Source: Talinum fruticosum | Taxonomy: Eukaryota > Streptophyta > Magnoliopsida > Caryophyllales > Talinaceae | DNA: 64,000 nucleotides | Assembly (NCBI GenBank): GCA_021018815.1 | Contig: JAITYX010000026.1 | Span: 1 to 64,000 of the forward strand | Reading direction: 5' to 3' | Shown: piece after piece, positions 1 to 10,076 of the stretch | How positions within the stretch are numbered: position 1 is the stretch's first letter | Layout of the letters: the number at the start of each line of letters is the position of its first letter | Translations under genes and position numbers: made by a program | Notes under the pieces: model-generated | What the model saw: only the letters and a program-made list of their open reading frames with translations | The model's database searches: none | Told to the model about the DNA's origin: nothing

Positions 1-309
1 GATTGAAGAATTACAATTATTAGAGGTTCAATAAGAACCCGAACCTGCTGAATTAAAAGTTGAATAACAACCTGAGCCTCATGCAATGGAAGAAGAAATT
101 GAAGAAGGAGAACTACAACAATTCATCTCAACCACAGGTGAAGGTACGTATGATTTATGCTAAACATATGAGTTATTGGAAACACGCTGAAGTTATATTG
201 TTGTGTAACTTGTGTTAATTTGTTAGTTTTCATATTATTGCACGTTACATGTTTGATAAAATTTCTTAAAGACAATATTCTTAAAAGTTAAATCACGAGG
301 TATGAAAAG

Positions 310-385
310 ATCCTATAATTTTTATAAAAGATACACTAATTTGCTGATAAAGATACACTATCGAAGGTACACTAGATTAACAAAC
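310..385 (+). repeat. Minisatellite copies in FRS intron 1
   Basis: Three or so degenerate units of the form AAAAGATACACT lie in the first intron of the FAR1-related pseudogene. They resemble the better copies at 6475-6565 and 7810-7985. Weak on their own and called mainly by that resemblance. Confidence 0.45.
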
Positions 386-1654
386 AATATAAATGACTAA
401 TAATAGTGTTTAGCTATTCAAGTTATTCTATTTTATTTCTCTTATAAGTTATTATCCTAAATTGCAGATCCTCAAAATAAAAATCTTACTGAGAAATTAT
501 TTGAAGAGAATGTTGAATTTGAATTAATGGGGAAAACGGTCAACTCCGAGCAAGAAGCATATGATCCGTATAACAATTATGGTTTAATGGTGGGATTCAA
601 CATTCGTCGCCACAATAACGGACCTAGAACATATGGCATTGGTATAACTATGAAGAGGTATTGTTGTGCGAAACAAGAAAGTAAGAGACAAAGTGGGAAA
701 AATGAAGAAGAAGGTGACAAAACGGCATACATTAAGAAAGTCACAAGAGTTGGTTGCAAAGCAATGGTTCAGTTCTCAGTACATATAAATGATGTGTGGA
801 CTGTCGTGAGACATGATAAGCTGCACAATTATCCATTTTGCAATGTGAACAAACGTCACTTTATGAAGTCTCAACGAAAAGTTACTAGTGCTGAATTAGA
901 GTTTTTGAAACTAATGAAATCATGTAGAATAAAAGTTTCTAATACGGTGAAAATATTGAAGAAGGAGCTAGGCGGTTCACTCTGCCCTCCGGTTTACCAT
1001 CGGAGATGCATATAATATGCTTGCTGCAGATAAAAGAAAGCACTTGGATGGTACTGATTGTAACACTTTAATGGGAATATTGTGGAAAAGGGAAGTTAAG
1101 GATGTCAACTTTTACTTTTACTTTGAACTTGGCGAAGGATCAAGTCTCACTAGCATTTTTGGAGGGATAGCATGATGAGAGAAGATTATGATCTCTTTGG
1201 AGATGTGATTATATTTGACACCACATACAGGACCAACAAATACAACATGATATGTGCACCGTTTGTTGGAATAAACCATCACAATAAGAATATAATGCTT
1301 GGATGTGGGTTCATTTTGATTGAAAGGATAGAGTAATTTATCTAGCTTTTTAGACTTTCTTGGAATCAATGGGTGGAAAGCATCCTAGGACTATAATGAC
1401 AAACCAAGCACCTTCCATTGCTGCTGCTATCGAGTGCTATTTCCACAAGCAAAGCACAGATTATGTGTGTAGCATATTATTGAAAATTCAAAGAATCATA
1501 TAAGAATGTTAAGATGTCAAGAGAATTTCACAGACAAATTCAACCATGTACTCATGGGTTGTGATACTAAAGAAGAATTTCATCATTATTGGACTAGGTA
1601 AGAGATTCATTCTAGCTTCTTTTCCGAATTAATTAATTTTGTTTTCTTAATGTA

Positions 1655-1835
1655 AAAAAGATATCCTGCAAAAGACTAAAAGTTTATTACATAATAAAAT
1701 TGATACCCTGCAAATAGAGTAAAGGTTCACTATACAAGACTATTTTAGAATGATTCCTTAGAACACATTCATATAGAAAGGATTTCTTGAATTTGAGTAA
1801 AGATACCCCGCAAGTTAGTAAAGGATCAACAACAA
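1655..1835 (+). repeat. Minisatellite copies in FRS intron 2
   Basis: Units such as CTGCAAATAGAGTAAAGGTTCACT and a variant near 1800-1830 (ACCCCGCAAGTTAGTAAAGG) lie in the second intron. The first is intermediate between the GCAAAAGACAAAAGGTACCCT form found in the Ulp1-like gene and the reverse complement of the AGTGAACCTTTTCTCTAATGC form found at 3145-3345, which links the two sets into one family. Confidence 0.6.
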
Positions 1836-3144
1836 CATTTGCCTTATCACCACTCACTGAATCCTTTTGTTTTCTTTTGATTTTTCCAGGTTGACTACAG
1901 AATACAATTGTGTTGAAAATGATTGGCTCAAGAAGCTTCATAGAAGTACACATCATTAGTGTCCGGCTTTTGGTAAAGATTTTTTTTTCGGGGCATCTTA
2001 TCTTCCCAAAGGGTCAAATTAACCAATCGCTAAATTTCTTGTAGACTTCAAGCAACTACTAACCTTTGTGAATTTTATAATAACTTTCTTGATGTTGTAG
2101 TTGAGTGGAGAAGTAAAGAGAACAGAAAAGACTGTGATTCTTGGGATAGATGGCCAAAAACCTATTTTGCCCATGTACATCTACCGATTCACGCAACGGA
2201 AGTGTATACGGCTAAAGTGTATCATATTTTTCAGCAAGAGTACAAAAAGGAGTATCTTGTGCACAAGCCAAAATTCAAGAGATCGCTTCATGTTTAATAT
2301 ATAGAGTATGGAGGGAACAAGTTGATGAATTTTTCCACATTGTTAACATCAATTGGGTCAATGAAACGACTTCTTGTACATGCAAAAAATTTGAAGAGAT
2401 GGGAATTTTGTGCTTCCATATCTTGAGGATATTTAACATGTATTGTGTCAAGAAGATACCTAAGAAATATATACTAGAAAGATGAAGGAAAAAAATCAAG
2501 GCTTGGGAAGGTGATAACAATGCAAGATGTTTCAACAAATCTATCGACACATCTTCATCGGTTTGGCGGTTGCAAGCACTTCGAAAATTCAGTACCCCGA
2601 TAATTGCATCCGCCACAAATGCGAAAATAAGAACTTTATGAGACGAATTGTTTCGAAAGGATAAGGATGCTCTTGAAAAGGATATTGGCCCAATATACCA
2701 TTGCGCATCGAAGAGGAAAATGTAAACTCAAGAGGAATAGTCCAAAATCCCAATAAGACAAGGGAGAAAGGGCAAAGAAATAAAAGAAAAGTGAACATAG
2801 CTAAAAAGATGAGCAATCAAGTGAAGGCAAGAAAGAAGAATTCTTTAAAGCAAGCCACAAATAACTTTAGCCCTATTAACATACACCCAAACATTCCAGC
2901 AGACTCGGTGAAGACATGTTCGGATGTTGAAGAACACACATGAAATTCATTGATGATTCCAAATTGATCATTGAAGATGTCGAACGTTGAAAAACTTGTT
3001 TGAGCACCTTTATAGTATTAAAACATATATGGTACATTTATTGGTTATTATTTAAACTTACACAATTATAGTGATTATTATTGGTCGTTATTGACTCTTA
3101 TTAGTTGTGACACATTGATGGTTTCAATTTTTATAGAACTTTAG

Positions 3145-3345
3145 TTTACTTTTCAACTATTTCAGTGAACCTTTTCTCTAATGCAGTGAACCTTTTCTCT
3201 AATGAAAGTTTGTGAGACATTGATGGTCATGAAACGTGACTCTTTCTAAATTGCGAGTGAACCTTATTTTTAAATTTCAGTGAACCTTTTCCATATTGTA
3301 GTGAGTCTTTTCTCTACTACTATAGTGAACCTTTTTCAAATTTAT
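3145..3345 (-). repeat. Minisatellite, about 21-base unit, inverted orientation
   Basis: At least six units close to AGTGAACCTTTTCTCTAATGC, two of them nearly perfect and adjacent near 3168-3212. The reverse complement aligns with GCAAAAGACAAAAGGTACCCT units found in the Ulp1-like gene, so this is the same repeat in the opposite direction. Confidence 0.75.
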
Positions 3346-3796
3346 TATATAATCTTATAATTTTATAAGATGCCCTCTATAATCATTCAACTGCTTGCAC
3401 GAACTTTCATTCACCAACTACAATTATACCAAAATATATGCCTTCTATAATTAAAGTTAACATCATCTCTTAATGTAGATGTCTCGATGATATACAATTC
3501 AATATTTATTTAGTAGGAATTATTTCTTACCAACAGCTCAAACTCGACGAATAGCACAATGCTATCAACTGTGGGCTCTAATAGAAAACACAAGATTAAC
3601 ATGTAATAATCTCAACTATCCAATTCATTTCTACCAAATAAACAAAACAACCCCTAAAAAATCTAAACGAAAAGACAGCCAACACAAACTCTACACATAA
3701 ATCCAGAAGTCAATTTGTTCAATTTGATGTCCTTTGCAAATACAAACGAAACTTCCTCCCTCTCACCCTTTCACATCAGTCCTACTCCTTTATAAA

Positions 3797-3876
3797 TCCT
3801 TGGGATGGACAATCGGAAACCTGTTATGTCCATGTACTTCTACCGATTCATGCAACATAAGTGTATACGGCTATGA
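3797..3876 (+). pseudogene. Duplicated fragment of the FAR1-related gene
   Basis: This stretch matches 2139-2217 of the FAR1-related pseudogene, by eye at about 80% identity, including CTACCGATTCA and AGTGTATACGGCTA. The fragment comes from the middle of the transposase domain. It has no open frame of its own. It is either a remnant of a second FRS/MULE copy or a local segmental duplication. Confidence 0.7.
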
Positions 3877-4598
3877 AACTTTCATTCACCATACATAAGC
3901 TACAAATTATCCTCTATAATCATTCAATTGCTCGCACAAACTTTCATTCACCATATATAAGCTACAAATTGTACCAACTACAACTATACCAAAAAATATA
4001 CCTTCTATAGTTAAAGTTAAACTAAAACATCATATGTTAACAAGAGAAAGTGCCTTGTATAGTTAACCTAACCCTTGATGTTGCCATGTAGCCTCTCGGT
4101 TCTCCTTCTTGCAGGAGCACCTTCCTGCTCATGCTCTAATTGAAAACCACCGAAGGACAACTCTTATATAATTCTATTTTGGTAATTTGTACACTTATTT
4201 TCATTCAAAGAAGAAAGTTCATTTTAATCATTGATGATGATATCTGTAGCAATATTTGGCCCTTAACTTCTTCAACAATGCATCTTATAGAAGGAAAAAA
4301 AGAAATATAAGAAACTCAATTAATAACATCTTATAAACTCAAAAAAGTATTTCAACTTACTTTGCATTTCTTAAATCCAAGCATCCTATTTGTCGGGATC
4401 TATCTTGTACCTCTCCGTGTGTCACATTGCATAAATCCCCGAATTAAGATATGATTCGTTTGAAGCAATAGTTGTCCATGACAATTTCAAATGTTCAAGT
4501 TGGAAACTAGCCAAAAAAAAACAACTTTACCCCTTGTTGATATGGGGATTCTATTTATACAATGATGATAGTACTCCGAAAAGCAACGACACTAGCAA

Positions 4599-4616
4599 AA
4601 AAAAAAAAAAAAAAAG
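4599..4616. repeat. Poly-A tract
   Basis: A run of about 18 A residues (+ strand) inside the Ulp1-like pseudogene span. A simple repeat with no further signal around it. Confidence 0.9.
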
Positions 4617-4694
4617 AGCATGGTATAGTAAGGATGTATTTATCATGGATTGTTAGCAACTCATATTTAGTTACGGTACATTTTTGCATAATTT

Positions 4695-4815
4695 TCATAG
4701 AACTTTAGTGGACCTGTTTTCTATTGTAGTGAATCTTTTTTGTAATGTAGTGCACCTTTTCCCTAATTCGAGTGAACCTTTTCTCTAATGCAGTGAACTT
4801 TTTCCATAATCATTA
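4695..4815 (-). repeat. Minisatellite, about 21-base unit, inverted orientation
   Basis: Four to five units of the AGTGAACCTTTTCTCTAATGC type with variants (GTGAATCTTTTTTGTAATGTA, GTGCACCTTTTCCCTAATTC). Same family and orientation as 3145-3345, followed by another copy of the CTTTCATTCACCATATATAAG block. Confidence 0.7.
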
Positions 4816-6474
4816 AACTGCTTGCAAAAACTTTCATTCACCATATATAAGTTAGCATTTGTAATGTCATAAGGTGGTTCTAATTCGGAAAGAAAAAAAA
4901 ACTAAGGCAACAAGGCATATCAACATAAATTCATCATGCATCAAAAAGTAATACCTAAAAAACGATAAAATTAAGGTAGAAGATTACCAAGAGGTATAAT
5001 CACCATGATTTTTCTCACTTTTCTAAGAAACATTATCTATAATCTCCACCTTCTTTCTCAAAAAATTGAAACACACCACAAAGTAACGCCTATTATGGAA
5101 TATAGGAAAAATATCTGCACATATCAACGCAATTTTAAACATCATATGAAAGCAATGTCAAGCCGAGCAATTGAAATGAAAATACTAACAAGATCTTACC
5201 AGATTTGACTTAAGAATGTCAAGCCAGGTAGTCATTTGAATCGCATCATTTATAATTTTTCAAAAGATTTAAACTTCTCCACGGAGTATTCACTATCGTC
5301 ATCCCCACCTTTAAGCTCTATCTATGTCATAACATTTAAATTAATTGAACATGGACTACAAAGAGCAAGCACAAACTAAAGTATCTAAAAAACAACAAAT
5401 TACTTACATATGGAGCACACCCAAAAAAGAACCTTGACGGTGATTGAGAACTTTTTAATTTCTCCGAATGATTTAGTAAGTATGAGAATAAATCAATCAC
5501 ATTAGGATCCAAATCATCCACACCCCAGAGTTCTAATCACCAATCTAGGAACCTTGAAATGTACATCGGCAAATAATATTTCACTGAAAAAAAAAATGGA
5601 TGTATGGTGACCTCAAATGATATTTCACTGAAAATAAAAATTAACAACATCTAATAAATTTATGAGAATAAAAACTTCTTACAGGATTACCTCTATAGAT
5701 GAATTTCATCAATTGGAAGAAAACCCCAATCGAAACACGCTTCTCTTTAGTGGTCAAAGACTTCAAGGCATCAATGTGCCTTTGGAAGTATGGTGTCCTC
5801 AAATAAAGCCCTTGTAATTTCTTCTTTGGTGGTTGAACACTGCATATATCTTCATCTCCATCTCTATCTTGGCTCAACTGGGGCTGCATTGTATATGAGT
5901 TCTCGATCCACTTTGAGGATCTCCTTCATCACCAGACACTTCGTTAATTCCTTCATTATCCCCAGGACTTGGTTGATTATGACCTTCTACATCCCCATGA
6001 CTTGTTGGATTAGGTTCTCCTTCATCCCTATTACTTGGTTGATTAGGCGATGGCTGAGATGAGGTGAAATCAAATCCTAAATCAAAGGTTGGAGGTGTAA
6101 AGTGGCCTGGACCAGAAGTCCAGTCATAAGTCTTGGCCAATTCAATGCAAGCCTCCCAAAATCCTTGATCATTTGCAAACAAGTTGCCATCTTGACTTAA
6201 AGGAGGTGCTTGTTTTCCTAAGAATTTTCACGTTCACCAACATGAAGATTTTTGCATTGAGCGAACAGACCAGCTACATCCTTAAAAACTTCCAATTTCA
6301 AGCACTAAATTAATACATCCACCAAAGTACCTTCAACTTTGGACATGGTGGAACTCATTGGAAACATCCTACATGCCTCACGAACCAACCAAACAACATC
6401 AACTAAAGTATTCGAAAAGTTCTTCACCGACATAGAAACTTTATGAATGCATGCTTGCAAAAAAAAAAAAAAAG

Positions 6475-6565
6475 AATAAGAAAAGGACCTTGCAGAAGAC
6501 AAACGATACCCTGCACATGACAAAAGGTACACTGCAAACGACAAAAAGATAACATGAAAGAGGAT
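6475..6565 (+). repeat. Minisatellite in the Ulp1-like gene
   Basis: Four units of the GCAGAAGACAAACGATACCCT / GCACATGACAAAAGGTACACT type in a row, probably in an intron of the Ulp1-like pseudogene. Confidence 0.75.
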
Positions 6566-7740
6566 ACATTGTCAATACCTTTTTGACCTAACCTCTTAAT
6601 CAACTTCATCTTGAATGTCACATTCTTGTGAATCCGGTACACAATTCCATCATCTATAACCCCTTTTCCAAAGCACTTAACAAATTTCATTTCATAATTC
6701 ATTTTATCCAAAAGATGTTTCCTAGTCCAATTTGATAATATAGGAAATCTCCTTCCAATCACTCTTGTTTTGAAGAAGACATGATCCACATAGCAAAGCT
6801 ATAATTTAAGATAAAGAAGAAAAGTGATCATTAGAACATAAATTTCTACCAAAAAAAAACGCACATTGTACTCTAAAAATTTATATGAATTAGAGTATTT
6901 ACGATCAAGAATAGAATTGGGCCTCTAAATATTCCATTTGGTTTCAACATCCATGTGTCCGTACACTTAACCAAACTATCCAATGTATATTTACAGCAAT
7001 GCGGGTTCTTCACCTCTTGCAAATTGAAAACACTTTTCAGCGAAGGCTGATTAACCCTAAAACTTTGATGTCCCTTAATAATGCAAGTAACCACATAGAC
7101 AACAAAGTTCCTCTTAAAATCATCACCCCCTTTCCTTTGATGTCTTAATTTTTGAAGAAGTTGATTTGTCAAAGGAAATTTCCCATCCTATTGACTTTTC
7201 CACTGATTAACAAATTACTTATAAAAATTTGGTTCATTCTTTTTAGCATCTTCAACATCTTTAGGTCCCCTTTGAAAACCTAATGTCAAATACACATCTT
7301 CTTCTCTAATTATCAACTCATCATTTCCAACCAACTTCAACGATCGTCTGCAAGTGTCAAATTTTTCAACAAGCCATCTAGATAGCCTTGTCGAGATTGC
7401 ATCAATTTTCAAACTAAATAAAGAACCAAAACCCATCTCAATAATATCTCTCTTCTGCTCCACTTATACATTTGAAAGAAAACTAACTAGAGAAGAAGGA
7501 TACATTCTTCTCTTGAGTTTGATAAGATCATGTTCCATACCAGAAACATCTTTATCACCTAAACAACCGATAATGATTGATTACAATCTTAATAAAAAAA
7601 GTATTTAAAAGAGTAAATTAAATTAAATAGCAATTAAACGTACCAAGATTATTAGTTTCTTGTGGTGAAACTTCCGAACGAGTTCTTTTATATTTCTTAC
7701 ATGCAACGAGTCTTGACTCGCTTTTTCCTCATGTTATTAT

Positions 7741-9174
7741 CACAAGAAACAAAACAACAACCTTTAATAAGCTAATAGGATAACAGAAAATATATAATAC
7801 AAAAGAAAAAATATACCCTGAAAAACAGAAAAGGTACCTTACAAAGGACAAAAGGTACCTGCACAACTTAATTTCGATTAAGACTGAATCGAACTTAATA
7901 ATAGTTCAAGGTGATAAAAGGTACCATGTACAAGACAAACGAAACCCTGCAAAAGAGAAAAGATACCCTGCATAGGACAAAATGAAGTCAAACCAATTCT
8001 GGAAAAGTTTAGATTTGGATGAATACATTAATGATGAATTAAATCCAATTCAACTTAGTGGCTCAAAAATCCAACCCATAAAAACAAAATGACAAAGAAA
8101 AATGGGGACTGATCCAGTAAGCACTTTTTGAGAACATTTTATGATGTTCCTAAAACATGAATTGATTTGCTAAGGGACTAGCTATGCAGCATAGACTTGC
8201 TTACATAATTCGGCAATTTCAACTTTACACATGTAGTCTACTAACTACACCACCCAGCGAGGACATCTCTTACATGCCACCTAAGCATGACGGACAAAGA
8301 TTCCCATTCAACCACAAACTAACGGAAGAATACACGTATGCAATTGTGATCATAAGCGAGGTTGCTTTTGTAAGTGTGTTTATCAACAATACCCTGCTAG
8401 GCAGTACTCTTGGAGACCCGAGGTAAGGATATATGTCTTTATCATCAAACTAATAGCAGGAGGCAAATAGTTCTTGATTTTCTAAGTGACTTTAACGCTA
8501 ATGAGTTGTTTGTTTCAGTTGAGTAAGAATTAAAAACTAAATGTTCAAACTCCAAGGGTAGAGAAGATGCAAACTTTAATGGGGTAGGCAGTAGAAAAAC
8601 CTTCAAAATTAACCCACTAAAGATAGCGAGTGTAGAAGAAGGGAGATCTGTGATTATCCATTCCGACTTGTCTTATAATTTAAAGGTAGTAAGACTAAAA
8701 AACTTTAGTAGGCCACTAGGAAGTTGCTATTCAATAACAGAGAGAGTCTAATCCCATTAAGTAATCAACCTATAATTCATAAAACAAATCCAATAATGCA
8801 AGATGCAAAAGAAACTGAAGAGCGAACTGGATGGATCATACATGATCTAAATTGAGGATGCTTTCGCTGATCATAATTGTGATCATCGTTCACATTCTCG
8901 CCTAGCAGGACTCTTCAAGTTCAAGGTATTAATATATGCGATTATCAATATCATCAAATTTATAACAGGAGGCAAAAGAAGGTTGCTCATTTCTGTAAAT
9001 GCAATAAGGAAACAACTCTTTATTTCGATCACCTTAGATTTAGAGTACAAAGGGTGGCCTCAAGAAACTGTAACCAATAAAAGACATTCTTTTTGAGAAA
9101 CCACTAATAAGGCTAGTGCCAACTATTGAAACGACTAATCTACGAGTCTCAATTAACATAACTCTTGATTGAAA
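7741..9174. other. Unassigned region upstream of the Ulp1-like gene
   Basis: No supported gene. The first 250 bases hold minisatellite copies. Two stretches about 520 bases apart (about 8385-8460 and 8905-8975) share a diverged sequence: CCTAGCAGGACTCTT-like, then TATCATCAAA, then ATAACAGGAGGCAAA. The first ends an open frame of 80 codons at 8184-8426 that I do not recognise. These may be remains of two duplicated exons or an old repeat. Confidence 0.5.
7810..7985 (+). repeat. Minisatellite array upstream of the Ulp1-like gene
   Basis: Two clusters (about 7812-7870 and 7910-7985) of units such as ACAGAAAAGGTACCTT, GCAAAAGAGAAAAGATACCCT and GCATAGGACAAAATG. Clear unit structure of about 20-22 bases with point changes. 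Confidence 0.75.
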
Positions 9175-10017
9175 ACCTACTTCGGACATGGCTGAGACAC
9201 TATGTTAGGGTGGTCTCTTTCCAAAGCTGGAAAACTCCAACTCTAGGATTAACGGTTGTTTCCACCACAACTTTCAATCATCACCAAGTGATTGGACAAT
9301 CTTTTGGAGGCAAGAGCCGTTGCACTACATTCACATCCCAATGGATCTTTTCCGAGTGACTCGGAAGAGTTGTTACAATGGCTAGTGAAGACTTCCGTCC
9401 GGAATCAAGACTCAATGGTCACTCTGCCTGGTTGGATATAAAAAGAACCCACCTCACAAGACTAGAAGGTTGCTAAACATTATTGTTGGACACATTACTT
9501 AAGCGAAGTTATTGTTTTCATCCTTAGTCAATCTTCTACGTACAACTCCAAGTCCGTATTTAATATTTTCTGAGTTGTAAAGAAAGTCTTGTAATAAGTC
9601 ATATTCTTCTCTTACTTTCCGAGTAAGGTTCCTTGACTGAGCTGTAAGGGTTAACTCAACTCAGTTGTGCATGATTGTAAAGGTTATCTCAGTTAGGAAG
9701 TACTAGATTAGATAAGTGAACTTCGAGTTTAGGAAAACATTGTAGAGAATTATTTAAGGGATCAATTTTGGTAGAGTTAGTCCTTGTATTTTGTGGATTC
9801 AAAATAGTGGATTTGACTTGGTGCTTAGATTAGCATTGTCTATGGTTTTCTACCCCAGGAGGGTTTCCACGAAATCTGTGTTATCACTTTTCCGAGTCCA
9901 ATCTAGACTCGGAATCTCATTGTTTAACTTATTTGTAGCAAAAATCGTTTAAATTTCGTCATCACCGCATTCGCCCCTTCTCTAGGGTGACATAGACTCT
10001 CCATGAGAAAACCTTCA
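9175..10017 (+). repeat. E1 5' LTR, truncated (last 843 bases)
   Basis: Matches the last part of the 3' LTR from ACCTACTTCGGACATGG onward and ends ACCTTCA just before the primer-binding site. Contains a TATAAAA box at 9437 and the near-palindrome CCGAGTGACTCGG about 80 bases upstream of it. About 600 bases of U3 are missing. Confidence 0.88.
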
Positions 10018-10019
10018 AT

Positions 10020-10033
10020 CGGTATTAGAGCCT
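10020..10033 (+). other. E1 primer-binding site (initiator Met tRNA type)
   Basis: CGGTATTAGAGCC, two bases after the LTR end, is close to TGGTATCAGAGC, the usual plant Copia site complementary to the 3' end of initiator Met tRNA. The sister elements have TGGTATCGAGCC. Confidence 0.8.
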
Positions 10034-10076
10034 AGCCTTTCAAGAGGATCTCACCATTCAAAGGTATAAAGATCAT

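Larger units (their letters stand above)
1..2943 (+). pseudogene. FAR1-related (FRS) MULE-transposase-derived gene, decayed; 5' end outside window
   Basis: FRS proteins are plant transcription factors derived from Mutator-like transposases; related MULE copies encode the transposase. Seen here in order: an acidic Glu/Pro-rich exon ending at 143 (two stops); a GT-AG intron 144-467 whose splice restores a Gly-Glu-Asp junction; the FAR1 DNA-binding domain at about 527-880 (EAYDPYNNYG, VGCKAMVQF, HNYPF); the MULE transposase domain at about 1018-1500 (DTTYRTNKYNM, then GGKHPRTIMTNQ, the equivalent of the usual ITDQ); an intron 1598-1889; the rest of that domain to about 2300; a SWIM zinc finger near 2375-2430 (CTCKKFEEMGILCFH); and a basic C-terminal tail. 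Stops and several frame changes make it a pseudogene. Whether it was a host gene or the transposase of a mobile copy cannot be decided from what is visible. Its neighbour, a convergent Ulp1-like gene, fits a MULE origin. Confidence 0.85.
2944..4049. other. Non-coding spacer between the FRS and Ulp1-like pseudogenes
   Basis: AT-rich DNA with no supported gene. It holds minisatellite copies (3145-3345), a repeated block with the core CTTTCATTCACCA (about 3378-3420, twice in 3877-3990, again at 4800-4855) and a duplicated piece of the FAR1-related gene (3797-3876). Confidence 0.7.
4050..7740 (-). pseudogene. Ulp1-like (C48-type) peptidase gene with plant N-terminal region, decayed
   Basis: Read on the - strand. 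Exon 1 is about 7740-7644 (..PQETNNLG), followed by an 85-base intron 7643-7559 with GTACGT donor and TTTAG acceptor; exon 2 continues in frame to about 7215 with one stop, containing EMGFGSL, RLSRWLVEKFD and EEDVYLTLGF. The next piece (about 7172-6880) has CCKYTLDSLVKC and GIFRGPILFL. These are typical of the long N-terminal region of plant Ulp1-like proteins of unknown role. Low-complexity and linker parts follow (6182-5641), then VIDLFSYLLN at about 5500. A probable catalytic end lies near 4500-4390, where SGIYAM stands in the place of the family D/N-C-G motif, with Ser instead of the catalytic Cys, followed by KLRAKYC near 4270. Such genes are often carried by MULEs. Stops and missing parts make it inactive. 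Good for the N-terminal region, moderate for the protease end. Confidence 0.72.

Noticed and set aside
8184..8426. 80-codon frame as a gene
   Set aside because: No recognised family, no codon or splice evidence beyond chance, and its end lies in a duplicated block.
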